From: Anditalea andensis
GTDB taxonomy: Bacteria; Bacteroidota; Bacteroidia; Cytophagales; Cyclobacteriaceae
DNA length: 64,000 nt
Assembly (NCBI RefSeq): GCF_000714815.1
Contig: NZ_JMIH01000023.1
Location: 390,054-454,053 of the forward strand
Direction: 5' to 3'
Position numbers and translations under genes: made by a program. Below the pieces are notes generated by a model. The model was given only the letters and a program-made list of their open reading frames with translations, was not told where the DNA came from and searched no databases. This document shows positions 56,316 to 64,000 of this stretch, piece by piece (the first letter of the stretch is position 1; each line of letters opens with the position of its first letter).

Positions 56316-57014
56316 ATGAAAAAAAATATCCTTACACTATCCTGTTTGGCGCTTGCTACTTTAGGCTTTTTCTCTTGCAGCAGTGATGGACAAGAATCAA
56401 TGGTATCTACCATCAATTTGAATTCCAATACACAGATAACCAGTGAAACCTCCTCTCCGGGAGTAGTATCTGGAGCAAATTTATTAAATGCAACCATCAG
56501 ATTACGTGAAATAGGTATTGTGTTGACGGGCAACAATGCCACCAATAGAATTACCATAGGTGATGGAAGTGTGAAAGAGATATCTTTACTAAATTTTGGA
56601 CTGCCTACCGCTCCAAAAGATTTAGGTGCTGCAGTAATAAATCATAATGAGTATGACCGTATGACCATGAGGATGGATAGAGGGGCTCAGTTAACCGATA
56701 ATGACCCAATGAAAAACAGATCATTGGCTGTCTCGGGTACTGTAAATGGCAAAATCATGCATTTTTATACTAATGTAGAGCAAATAATAACCAGGGAACT
56801 TTCGGGAGGTCCTTATAACATTAATGCTGATCAAGTATTACTATTAAATGTTAATCTCAATGCCTTGTTTAATGGAGTTAACTTAACCACTGCCATAGAT
56901 GAAAATAATGATAACATTATTGAAATAGAACCAGATGGGATAGATGGAAATTCGGCTCTACATAATCGAATAGTAGAAAATCTCGCCACTGCCATAACCA
57001 TCACAAGACAATAA
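56316..57014 (+). CDS. Lipoprotein of unknown function
   Basis: The 232-residue product has a signal peptide with lipobox FFSC (about Cys20). A beta-rich domain follows, and near the C-terminus an Asp/Asn-rich stretch (DENNDNIIEIEPDGIDGN) could bind calcium. The pattern of strands is reminiscent of DUF4382-type lipoproteins, but I cannot confirm that. It is a single-gene unit ended by a terminator. Confidence 0.75.
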   Translation: MKKNILTLSCLALATLGFFSCSSDGQESMVSTINLNSNTQITSETSSPGVVSGANLLNATIRLREIGIVLTGNNATNRITIGDGSVKEISLLNFGLPTAPKDLGAAVINHNEYDRMTMRMDRGAQLTDNDPMKNRSLAVSGTVNGKIMHFYTNVEQIITRELSGGPYNINADQVLLLNVNLNALFNGVNLTTAIDENNDNIIEIEPDGIDGNSALHNRIVENLATAITITRQ

Positions 57015-57042
57015 ACCAAACAAATTTTTTTATAAATAAATC

Positions 57043-57073
57043 AAGGGTACCCTACAGGTACCCTTTCTTTTTT
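57043..57073 (+). terminator. Intrinsic terminator after the lipoprotein gene
   Basis: A 9-base-pair stem (AAGGGTACC with its complement) with a five-base loop is followed by TCTTTTTTT, 28 bases after the stop. Confidence 0.9.
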
Positions 57074-57144
57074 TCAAATTATGCTTGCCATACGCATAAA
57101 AACTAATAAGATTGTGTACAATTAAGACATCAAATCTTAAATCA

Positions 57145-58320
57145 TTATCCTTTGATCCTGAGTTTATAGAAAAGATTATAGTCTCTTTCTATCTCAGGGC
57201 TAATATTATCATTGAAGTAAATGTTTCCCTCATCATCCACAAAATTCAATGTTCCATGAACCGGAACCTGATCTATCGTCCCTATCTGCTTACCTTCTTT
57301 AACTACAATATAATATGGCTTAATATACCTTTTCTGTGCTTCTTTAAATTCCGGAGAGCTATAATACTGATCGCCTGCCTGTGCCTGGATTTCTCTGTTG
57401 ATATCGGCTGGGATCTGGGTAAAGAACTGTATCAGGATGTAATCACCAGCATACCGTATGTCTGAAAAGTTCGGATAATCTGAGATCCTCCCCTCCTCTT
57501 CCGGAGAAACAGCGGGAGCTTCATTAGGGCGGTGACGATGTGTTAATTCTACCATTCCTTTATAAACAGGATCTGATCCGGCATAATCATATAAAAACAA
57601 CTGTGTTCCAACTCTAGGAAGCACCGCCATTTCCATTTTTTGTTTATTAAAATCCATAAGTGGAAAACTTTCTCCCACAAATCTGTTATTGGCCCTTGGT
57701 TCCCATTCTGGTGGAAAACTTTCCAATAACCGGTTCTCTTCTGTATCCAAATTGTAGCCATAAATTACTCTGGCATGATTGTAAAAATCTGCACCGGATT
57801 TTTTAAAACTGATTTCAGCAGGGTTGTAAGAATTAGGCTCTTCCCCTACCATCATGGCCTGCCCTTCTTTTATAAATGGATGGAAAGTAGTCCTTGTTTT
57901 ATAGAGCATCATCCGGTATAGTCCTTCGGAATTAAATGGAACAGCCTTTATTTGTTTACCTTTCAGGTCATAGATAAAATAGCTGGTATAAAATCCTTGG
58001 GCTACAAATCTGTCCTTTCCTAGAAACTTATACCCAAAAGCACCATTGGAACCTACGCCATCAGGGCCTTCATTCACCACATCAAATTCCCTGATGACCC
58101 TACCCTCGATATCGACCAGCAAAGGCTGACGGCTTTTATTTCCTTTAAGAAGAAACATCCTCTGCTCTGAACTATAATCATCCAGATACAATGGCTCCAA
58201 CATGTCCACCATCAGTGAATCCACCAGTTCAAAATGGAGACCATGGTCCTCCTGCTTATCATCCGAACATGAGGCCCATATAATCCCTATAAACAATATA
58301 AATACTGAAATCCTCTTCAT
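57145..58320 (-). CDS. Six-bladed beta-propeller lipoprotein (copy 1)
   Basis: The 391-residue product has a lipobox IIWASC (about Cys18). Its repeated beta pattern is typical of the TolB-like/DUF4221-type six-bladed propeller lipoproteins of Bacteroidota. Segments VDMLEPLYLDDYSSEQ, VVNEGPDGVG, YIKPYYIVVKEGKQIG and the C-terminal IERDYNLFYKLR closely match the gene at 61795-62979, so the two are paralogs. The function of the family is unknown. It lies downstream of a palindromic repeat unit. Confidence 0.8.
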   Translation of the reverse strand: MKRISVFILFIGIIWASCSDDKQEDHGLHFELVDSLMVDMLEPLYLDDYSSEQRMFLLKGNKSRQPLLVDIEGRVIREFDVVNEGPDGVGSNGAFGYKFLGKDRFVAQGFYTSYFIYDLKGKQIKAVPFNSEGLYRMMLYKTRTTFHPFIKEGQAMMVGEEPNSYNPAEISFKKSGADFYNHARVIYGYNLDTEENRLLESFPPEWEPRANNRFVGESFPLMDFNKQKMEMAVLPRVGTQLFLYDYAGSDPVYKGMVELTHRHRPNEAPAVSPEEEGRISDYPNFSDIRYAGDYILIQFFTQIPADINREIQAQAGDQYYSSPEFKEAQKRYIKPYYIVVKEGKQIGTIDQVPVHGTLNFVDDEGNIYFNDNISPEIERDYNLFYKLRIKG

Positions 58321-58424
58321 GCTTATAAATTTAAAATATGATGCAAAAGTAAACTTATGAATTTGTCAATCTTACTTCTTAGTGTTAAAAAGTCTGATTT
58401 ATATGACGGCGGGTTGTACCAAGA

Positions 58425-58531
58425 CTAGGACTAGGCCTTATGCACGGCTCAGGGGGAGGCTGTGCCTCCCGGTAATGAATAGAGGCACAGCCTCATCTTT
58501 AGCAGTCCTAAGGCACAGCCTTAGGATAACC
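58425..58531. repeat. Palindromic repeat unit, GGC-nnn-GCC family (copy 1)
   Basis: Three hairpins with a shared core lie in about 100 bases: GGGAGGC-TGT-GCCTCCC (58454-58470), GAGGC-ACA-GCCTC (58482-58494) and TCCTAAGGC-ACA-GCCTTAGGA (58506-58526). The same order of hairpins recurs at 61672-61785. Placement is between genes, as for REP elements. Confidence 0.85.
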
Positions 58532-58657
58532 GAAGCCTTACTAGTTTCATGATAGATAAAACACATAAAAATAATTTTTATCATAATCCTAAATGATTTT
58601 TGTCACTATACCTTCTTCTCCCAGATGGTAATTTTACGATGTAAAATCGCAGATATT

Positions 58658-59734
58658 ATGAACAGAGGAATATATATAATAGGGATAAGCGCCGCTTTTT
58701 TGAGTCTTGTGATCATACACTTGCTATCCATTGATTCAAGAGAGGTCGTGAATAAGGATAAGGAAAGTCTTAACAAGGAGGATATACGGCTATGGGCATT
58801 GGCCAATAAAAATTTAAAAGCTATACCGGAACAATCCTTTGCAGCAGACCCTCTTCATGAGGAGAGGTATGAACTAGGTAAAATGCTTTATTATGAACCT
58901 AGATTAAGCATTAACGGCACGCAAAGCTGTAATACCTGCCATGATTTAAATACATTTGGTGTGGACAATTTATCCACATCCCCAGGAGCTATCGAAGGGA
59001 GACGGGGAGACCGCAATTCCCCGACTGTCCTAAATGCGGTATTACATGACAGTCAGTTCTGGGATGGCAGGGCTAAAACTTTGGAAGAGCAGGCTAAAGG
59101 CCCCATCCTTAATCCCGTCGAGATGGCCATTTCTCATGAAGATATTTTATTGGAAAGATTAGCGGGCATAGAAGAATATGTGACCCGCTTTGCCAATGCT
59201 TTCCCTGAAGATGCCAATGCTTTATCCTATGATAATTTGGCCATTGCCATTGGCACTTTCGAAAGTACTTTATTGACCCCTTCCCGATATGATGAATTCA
59301 TGAACAAATCCTTTACAGCTCTTTCGGAAAAAGAAAAAAGAGGGTTTAGCATATTTATAGAATCCGGTTGCCAGACTTGTCATGATGGCCCGGCTTTGGG
59401 AGGGATCCAATACAGAAGGTTTGGAGAAATTAATGATTTTTGGACATTAAACAATAAAATCGGTAAGGACAAAGGCATGATTATGCTTACAGATAATCCA
59501 GGTGATCTTTATAAATTTAAAGTACCTTCTTTAAGAAATATTGAAAAAACCTATCCCTATTTTCATGATGGGAGCATTTGGGATTTGGAGACTTCTATCC
59601 ATATCATGGCTAAAAGCCAGCTGAACCTTGACATGACTGACGAGGAAATTGAAGATCTGGTGGCCTTTCTCAAAACACTCACCGGTGAAGTACCAGAACG
59701 GGCAAGGCAAATTCCTGAGTTGCCTGGAAACTGA
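58658..59734 (+). CDS. Di-heme cytochrome c peroxidase family protein
   Basis: The roughly 358-residue exported protein has an N-terminal membrane anchor or signal (MNRGIYIIGISAAFLSLVII). Two c-type heme sites are visible: CNTCH in the N-terminal domain and CQTCH in the C-terminal domain. It has the family segments GDRNSPTVLNAVLHDSQFWDG and KVPSLRNIEKTYPYFHDG, with its distal-side His. It reduces peroxide or acts as a MauG-like oxidase in the periplasm. A longer ATG start at 58625 adds 11 residues. It stands alone. Confidence 0.92.
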   Translation: MNRGIYIIGISAAFLSLVIIHLLSIDSREVVNKDKESLNKEDIRLWALANKNLKAIPEQSFAADPLHEERYELGKMLYYEPRLSINGTQSCNTCHDLNTFGVDNLSTSPGAIEGRRGDRNSPTVLNAVLHDSQFWDGRAKTLEEQAKGPILNPVEMAISHEDILLERLAGIEEYVTRFANAFPEDANALSYDNLAIAIGTFESTLLTPSRYDEFMNKSFTALSEKEKRGFSIFIESGCQTCHDGPALGGIQYRRFGEINDFWTLNNKIGKDKGMIMLTDNPGDLYKFKVPSLRNIEKTYPYFHDGSIWDLETSIHIMAKSQLNLDMTDEEIEDLVAFLKTLTGEVPERARQIPELPGN

Positions 59735-60129
59735 AAATTCAGAAAGGCAACCTCCAGAACGGGATGAAAGGTGAGGATGCATCTCTTAATAAATAATCTT
59801 CGGGCTTAAAAAAAATGAATAATGTAAGATTTGCGAGCTATGATTTAAATAATGATCAGAAATTTATAAACATACATCTCAATATTAATCACCATTCTGA
59901 AATCTCAAATCACCTCATCTTCACCTTATAAAATACATTTTAATCTCTTTCTATGGTTGGGTTTCTGTTATCATTAAGATAGATGATGTCTTCAGGAGAT
60001 ACATAGTCCATTTGGCAGGGAGCAGGTTAATAATTGTTCAATGGCTCCCTATTATAAAATATGATTATCAATACCCATCTATTTAAATTTTGAGGCTTAG
60101 GAGAAGCCGAAAACTATTGCTATTTTTTA
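59735..60129. other. Intergenic region with a propeller gene fragment
   Basis: About 395 bases. The central part is the 3' end of a broken propeller gene on the minus strand (59910-60026, listed separately). The rest is AT-rich with no recognised feature. Confidence 0.55.
59910..60026 (-). pseudogene. C-terminal fragment of a six-bladed propeller gene with a stop
   Basis: Read on the minus strand the fragment encodes PAPCQMDYVSPEDIIYLNDN and RNPTIERD, then a stop (TAA), then NVFYKVKMR and a second stop. The intact gene at 61795 reads PAPGQMDYVSSDGTIFLNDN and RKPSVERDYNVFYKVRMK at the same place, so a Tyr codon has become a stop. Homology ends abruptly near 60026. It is a leftover of a duplicated propeller gene. 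Confidence 0.85.
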
Positions 60130-61203
60130 TCATCTATATTTGAATTCTACTATGTCTTCGTTTTCTTCTGAAGACAATCCATAAATAATTTGATTTTCCT
60201 CGTCTACAGTTAAGTATTTGATTGGCCTATCTAATTCAAACTGTCTCACCATTTTCCCATTATAATCAAATACAAACACGATACGGCTTTCTACCATACC
60301 AGTGGATTTGATTTTTGAAACTTTCTCTCCATTGTAAAGCATATATATATAATCCTCTCCCAAGAAAAAATCTTGATAGGTTCTTACAGCATCAGCATCA
60401 TTCATGTAGTAATATGGATCATTTGCAGATCTATATCCCACTTTATAATCTGGAACCTCAAAAAAGGGACCTTCTACCACTAATATTTCTTTAGTTGGGT
60501 AATCCAGAATTTCAAAATGATCCCTGTCCATGGAGAAAAAGCCAAATTTACTTTTACTTTGGTTTGATGTGAAATGCATGGCAAAAGCAGAAATTGCTAT
60601 ATTTAGTGGTGGGTCACCAGGGAGCATTCCTTTCCAACTTCCATAGCCTCCTAAAATCTCTCCCTCTTTACTATATTCTACAAACTTTTCCTCTCCTGAC
60701 ACCCGAATACCCATTAGTGTAGTGTCAGTAAGCCATAAAATATCTGTAGCCAAAACAAATTCAGGATTTCTTTGCTTTAATTGTTTGCTAGAAAGTTTAG
60801 CAGTACTGTCTTCTAATGAGAATTCAGAAAAAACCTTATCGAAATTATATGCCCAGAACTTTCTAGGGGTAAAGCTGTAATCGAATGTCCAAATATAGGA
60901 TATCTCACCTGGACCATATCCTTCTACTCCCAGCCCGTAAGCCCATTTCCTATCCTTAACATCAATTACATGGATCGGTGGTGACATTGCTTTATCAGAG
61001 ACAATTATATGCCCATCGACCAGAAAGGGCTTTCTGGTATTATAAAAATTTTTGATTCCAAAGGGGATTCCTGTTAATTGCTCTGTATTTGGAAGATTAC
61101 CCTCTATACGGACCCAAGTTTCCCCAGCCCGATATTCGGAGTTTTTATCGGATGAACACTGGCACAATATTACTAAAATAAGTAAAAGGGAAATTCTTGA
61201 CAT
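60130..61203 (-). CDS. Six-bladed beta-propeller lipoprotein, BF3164-like
   Basis: I chose the ATG at 61203, which gives a normal lipoprotein signal, MSRISLLLILVILCQC (lipobox Cys16). The longer frame from 61290 adds 29 residues. The mature part, about 340 residues, has repeated propeller strands (HVIDVKDRKWAYGLGVEGYG, VFDYNGKMVRQFELDRPIKY, LTVDEENQIIYGLSSEENED) and matches the BF3164-like type rather than the copies at 57145 and 61795. It is the second gene after the NVEALA-like peptide (gap of 67 bases) and is probably cotranscribed with it. The function is unknown. Confidence 0.75.
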   Translation of the reverse strand: MSRISLLLILVILCQCSSDKNSEYRAGETWVRIEGNLPNTEQLTGIPFGIKNFYNTRKPFLVDGHIIVSDKAMSPPIHVIDVKDRKWAYGLGVEGYGPGEISYIWTFDYSFTPRKFWAYNFDKVFSEFSLEDSTAKLSSKQLKQRNPEFVLATDILWLTDTTLMGIRVSGEEKFVEYSKEGEILGGYGSWKGMLPGDPPLNIAISAFAMHFTSNQSKSKFGFFSMDRDHFEILDYPTKEILVVEGPFFEVPDYKVGYRSANDPYYYMNDADAVRTYQDFFLGEDYIYMLYNGEKVSKIKSTGMVESRIVFVFDYNGKMVRQFELDRPIKYLTVDEENQIIYGLSSEENEDIVEFKYR

Positions 61204-61270
61204 AATTTCATCTAAAAAGATCTTAATAAGCGGAAGAGAAACCTTCCCCCAACTATACATACAAAAGAAC

Positions 61271-61485
61271 TCAATGGGCGATAGGACCACAATCAGGTCC
61301 TAGTCTTGAGTCTGCATAAGTAAATCCATATCGGTCGTTGCATCGAACGTTTGATTCTTGACAACAATCGGCCATAATTGATACTTCTGCTTTTGATTGA
61401 TTTAGATCTATAAAAGTAGACCCTACTGTAATTCCTGCTCCCAATAGAAGCCCAAGCGCTAAAGGAGCTCTCAATAATTTTTCAT
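61271..61485 (-). CDS. NVEALA-like small exported peptide, start disturbed at an A-tract
   Basis: A short secreted-peptide gene encodes a hydrophobic leader (APLALGLLLGAGITVGSTF), then a Cys-rich tail (DCCQESNVRCNDRYG, LGPDCG). Layout and neighbours (propeller lipoprotein genes) fit the NVEALA peptides of Bacteroidota. As written, the best ATG (61485) reads MKNY and stops. The open frame can only start at a TTG at 61474. One extra base in the AAAAA run (61478-61482) would give MKKLLRAPLALGL, a normal leader. It is either a TTG start, a slippage site or a frameshifted gene. Confidence 0.55.
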
Positions 61486-61549
61486 AATTTGCATTTGTAT
61501 GGTTAATAATGAATTAAACTACCTAAATCTAATGTTTTTTTTATAAATC

Positions 61550-61557
61550 CAAATTTA
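61550..61557 (-). promoter_or_regulatory. -7 promoter element for the NVEALA-like operon
   Basis: TAAATTTG on the minus strand matches TAnnTTTG and lies about 65 bases before the ATG at 61485. No matching TTG was found. Confidence 0.35.
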
Positions 61558-61671
61558 GTTATCTATTTTAGTCATATTGAGTACCTATATTAAAGCTTCA
61601 CCACCTATTCTTCCAAATTATTAACTCCGAAGGATTTGTGTGGGTATATTAGAGATATTGGCGAGTAGTGC

Positions 61672-61785
61672 CAAGGCTGAGCCTTGTGCACGATTAAAGG
61701 TGAGGCTGAGCCTCACGATCATTATAAATTAATTGAGGCACAGCCTTATATTTACCAGTCCTAAGGCAGAGCCTTAGGACAACGG
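61672..61785. repeat. Palindromic repeat unit, GGC-nnn-GCC family (copy 2)
   Basis: The hairpins are CAAGGC-TGA-GCCTTG (61672-61686), GTGAGGC-TGA-GCCTCAC (61700-61716), an imperfect GAGGC-ACA-GCCTT (61735-61747) and GTCCTAAGGC-AGA-GCCTTAGGAC (61758-61780). Order, spacing and flanks (TGCACG, CAGTCC) match the unit at 58425. Confidence 0.85.
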
Positions 61786-61794
61786 ACCTGCAGA

Positions 61795-62979
61795 TCATTC
61801 ATTCTTCATTCTAACCTTATAAAACACATTATAATCCCTCTCAACGGAAGGCTTTCTATTGTCATTAAGAAATATAGTACCATCTGAGGACACATAGTCC
61901 ATTTGGCCGGGAGCAGGGAAATCGTTTATAATCCCTACCTGTTTGCCATCTTTGGCGATGATGTAATAGGGTCTAAAATACTTTCTCAATGCCTCGTGCC
62001 ATTCCGGGCTTCTTCCATAATTTTCATTCCCGGCTCTGAGTTCGCGTTGGACAGATTCTGGAACCTGGGTATTGAACTTTACGATCTGATAATCCCCAAA
62101 CATGCGTAGGTCATTGAATCGGGGATAGGAGTTAAACGGATCATTAAATCCATTTGTAATCCATGTAGAAAGCGGAGCTCTTTCCGGATGAGCTAAATCT
62201 GTTACATGCTTTAAATTGGAAGTGCCAATTCCATCGTATACAAACAACTGGTCTCCCGTTCCCGGAAGTATGGCATATTCCATAGTAACCCGATTAAATT
62301 CCGACAACGGATAGCTTTCCCCAACATAAATTTTATCTTTCCTTGGAATCCACTGATGTGGAAAACTTTCCATAAAAGTCAGGCTCTCTAGATTTATATC
62401 ATACCGGAAAACCACCTTTGCCTGTTCGTAAAATTCCTCATAAAGCTTCCCGGGATTTATATCTGCATAGGAAAAGGCATTTATTTCCACGCCAAATATA
62501 TAGGGCTCTGCGTTTACCATACCCGTCCTAAAAGGTATTCTGTAATGATAGACCACAAAAGTATTGAAGTCCACCATTGGGGAAGGTAATACCCTAAGCT
62601 TTCTCTCAAATCCAACATCATAAATGTGAAACCTTGAATTTGCATCCATACAAACTACCTTGTCATCACCTAAAAACTGACATCCCAGAGCGCTTCCACC
62701 TACTTGGTCAGGGCCATTTCCAATGATATCAGGCTTAGCAACTACCCTCCCACTTTTATCCACCAAATAAACCGATTTACGTTTTCCCCTCAATAAATAT
62801 AACCCATTACCCTCATGATAATCATCCAATTCCAAAGGTTCCAAAACATCAATTACCAATGAGTCAAGCAATTCAAAAGGCACTTCTCTTATTGCAGACT
62901 CATCATTAATATCGGACGGGCTGCAGCTTTGAAAAAACAGGATATAGCTAAATAGGGTAATTAGGAACATCCTTGGCAT
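61795..62979 (-). CDS. Six-bladed beta-propeller lipoprotein (copy 2)
   Basis: The 394-residue product has a lipobox FFQSC (about Cys19). It is a close paralog of the gene at 57145: LVIDVLEPLELDDYHEGNGL, IGNGPDQVGGSALG, KYFRPYYIIAKDGKQVGI and VERDYNVFYKVRMK align along the whole length. Its 3' end is also duplicated as a broken fragment at 59910. The function is unknown. Upstream lie the palindromic repeats of the second family. Confidence 0.82.
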   Translation of the reverse strand: MPRMFLITLFSYILFFQSCSPSDINDESAIREVPFELLDSLVIDVLEPLELDDYHEGNGLYLLRGKRKSVYLVDKSGRVVAKPDIIGNGPDQVGGSALGCQFLGDDKVVCMDANSRFHIYDVGFERKLRVLPSPMVDFNTFVVYHYRIPFRTGMVNAEPYIFGVEINAFSYADINPGKLYEEFYEQAKVVFRYDINLESLTFMESFPHQWIPRKDKIYVGESYPLSEFNRVTMEYAILPGTGDQLFVYDGIGTSNLKHVTDLAHPERAPLSTWITNGFNDPFNSYPRFNDLRMFGDYQIVKFNTQVPESVQRELRAGNENYGRSPEWHEALRKYFRPYYIIAKDGKQVGIINDFPAPGQMDYVSSDGTIFLNDNRKPSVERDYNVFYKVRMKNE

Positions 62980-63336
62980 GAGATCAAATTAGTTTTAGAT
63001 TGTAATAAAACAAATTATCTGATAATAAACAAAAGTATTAGTTATAAAATTAAAGATTTAAACGGCCGCGCGTGGTGCAAGCATCTCCGATGCGGCACCC
63101 TGATTATGAGTCTCTGACTCATATCTACACTTGAGTCAGAGACCCTATAACAGTCCTCCCAAGTCAGGGACTTTTTGAAGAATGTCGCGCGTGTGCAAGC
63201 ATCTCCGATGCGGCACCTTGTTTATGAGTCTTTGACTCATAGATTCAATATCAGAATTCCCAAGTCAGAGAATTGAGAGAACAGCACATGTAGCGCAAGT
63301 ATCTCCGATGTAATACCCTGATTGTGAGTATTATAC
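62980..63336. other. Repeat-filled intergenic region
   Basis: About 357 bases, largely occupied by three copies of the GCATC-TCC-GATGC repeat. An imperfect promoter-like stretch for the minus-strand propeller gene lies near 63015-63035. Confidence 0.6.
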
Positions 63337-63345
63337 TCAATACAA
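63067..63345. repeat. Three tandem copies of a palindromic repeat (GCATC-TCC-GATGC family)
   Basis: Copies begin near 63067, 63185 and 63291. Each has a compound hairpin GGTGC-aa-GCATC-TCC-GATGC-g-GCACC, followed by a second hairpin such as ATGAGTC-TCT-GACTCAT (63106-63122). After that come half-repeats around AAGTCAGGGACTT or AAGTCAGAGAATT. The third copy is degenerate. They lie directly downstream of the transposase gene's 3' end and reappear upstream of its start. Confidence 0.87.
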
Positions 63346-63885
63346 ACTCACCCTCACTAACCCCTTCATCCCCGCATAATCCCTAGCGGAACTGAATAGA
63401 TAATGTTCCTCTTCCTCCACAATCATTGCTTCCACAGGATTTTGGTGGATGTAGTGGAGTTTTTGTTCAAAAAACTTATCGGAGAAAATTTCTATTGGAT
63501 GGAATCCATCTTTCCAGAAACGATATTTTTCAACTCTATCAGTGATGTTGCCTCTGAATTTCATATGTTTTACAATAAACTCCTGCCGAGATTCAATGGA
63601 TTCCGTTTCTAGGCTCCATATAACTTTTTTGGCTACAAATTTCTTAAAATCTCTCATAATATCACTCAGCTTATAAGGTTCCTTTGCCCTACAAAGTAGA
63701 TGTAAATGATTAGTCATAAGAACCCAGGCAAAAATCTCCAACCCCTTATTATCCACACAATAGTTGAGACTGTCAACAATATCTAATTTATATTCTTTTC
63801 TGGTAAATATATCCAGCCAATCTATGGTGGTGATAGTTACAAAATACACTGCATTTTGATCCGAAACTTTAAAAGGTCTATCCAT
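63337..63885 (-). CDS. REP-associated tyrosine transposase (RAYT, IS200-like)
   Basis: RAYTs are single-copy relatives of IS200/IS605 transposases that cut single-stranded REP hairpins. The 182-residue product has the His-hydrophobic-His metal motif in LMTNHLHLLCR (about residues 56-66). The family C-terminus is also present: RFWKDGFHPIEIFSDKFF, LHYIHQNPVEAMIV and HYLFSSARDY. It is flanked on both sides by copies of the GCATC-TCC-GATGC repeat, as expected for a RAYT and its cognate REPs. Confidence 0.9.
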   Translation of the reverse strand: MDRPFKVSDQNAVYFVTITTIDWLDIFTRKEYKLDIVDSLNYCVDNKGLEIFAWVLMTNHLHLLCRAKEPYKLSDIMRDFKKFVAKKVIWSLETESIESRQEFIVKHMKFRGNITDRVEKYRFWKDGFHPIEIFSDKFFEQKLHYIHQNPVEAMIVEEEEHYLFSSARDYAGMKGLVRVSLY

Positions 63886-63918
63886 ATGGGTTATAAAAAA
63901 TTTTACGATGATATCTAT

Positions 63919-64000
63919 ATGAAGAGTCAGAGACTCTATTACAGCACTCCCAAGTCAGAGACTTGCGAGAACCGCATGTAGTTAGTTGTGCAAGCATCTC
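63919..64000. repeat. Palindromic repeat copies upstream of the transposase gene (cut by window edge)
   Basis: GAGTC-AGA-GACTC (63923-63935), AAGTC-AGA-GACTT (63951-63963) and, at the very end, TGTGCAAGCATCTC, the left arm of the next GCATC-TCC-GATGC hairpin. The same family lies at 63067-63345, so the transposase gene is bracketed. Confidence 0.8.

Larger units (their letters stand above)
61475..61794. other. Intergenic region with promoter element and palindromic repeat
   Basis: It holds the disturbed start of the NVEALA-like gene, a minus-strand TAAATTTG element (61557-61550) and the second GGC-nnn-GCC repeat unit (61672-61785). Confidence 0.5.

Noticed and set aside
57112..57465. Plus-strand 117-codon frame
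   Set aside because: It is antisense to the well-supported propeller lipoprotein gene and has no protein-like features.
63067..63345. Possible CRISPR array
   Set aside because: The repeats are long, palindromic and degenerate, with no uniform spacers, no leader and no cas genes. They fit REP elements next to a RAYT.

Overview
The window is chromosomal DNA of a low-GC member of the Bacteroidota, most likely of the Cytophagales. The strongest markers are a gldKLMN gliding/type IX secretion cluster with an adjacent PorP/SprF gene, DUF4271 and DUF4197 proteins, a PafA-type phosphatase pair, a fused E1 alpha/beta 2-oxoacid dehydrogenase, an NVEALA-like peptide with six-bladed propeller lipoproteins, and TAnnTTTG-type promoter elements. 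I cannot name the genus from the sequence alone.

Layout. 1-5.5 kb (minus): gldN (cut by the window edge), gldM, gldL, gldK and porP/sprF, the motor and ring of type IX secretion. 5.7-9.3 kb (minus): a HemD-like protein, a DUF4271 membrane protein and an Omp85/TamA-like barrel. 9.4-10.8 kb (plus): hemW and a DUF721 protein. 11.7-14.6 kb: a SpoIIE-type phosphatase, a STAS protein and an anti-sigma-type kinase, forming a compact partner-switching module. 14.7-18.9 kb: three envelope chaperone/PPIase genes ending in SurA. 19.0-24.4 kb (minus): pheS and a 1445-residue AsmA-like protein built from seven units of about 175 residues. 24.5-25.3 kb: a gene-free gap with a tRNA-like small RNA that has its own terminator.

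25.3-41 kb is housekeeping and metabolism: RluD, a PLP desulfhydrase/deaminase, an ArsR regulator, a HAD phosphatase, PruA, thioredoxin, a TspO-like protein, a tandem M14 peptidase pair in which one member has lost its zinc site, ferrochelatase, a CynX-type exporter and a prolidase. 41.2-48.5 kb holds two PafA-like phosphatases flanking a GMC oxidoreductase, a small Tat-signal protein and an HTTM-like membrane protein. The second phosphatase carries an internal two-helix membrane insertion. Next come hmgA, htpG, a decayed region with an outer-membrane protein remnant, an HMA-AraC fusion regulator and the fused 2-oxoacid dehydrogenase E1.

56-64 kb is accessory. It has lipoproteins, three propeller genes plus a fragment of a fourth, an NVEALA-like peptide whose start is disturbed at an A-tract, a di-heme peroxidase, and two families of palindromic repeats. 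One repeat family brackets a REP-associated tyrosine transposase gene at the right edge.

Most plus-to-minus gene junctions are closed by strong bidirectional hairpins. The best candidates for something undescribed are the tRNA-like RNA, the phosphatase/GMC/Tat/HTTM cluster with its membrane-inserted phosphatase, the zinc-less M14 partner, and the repeat/transposase region.
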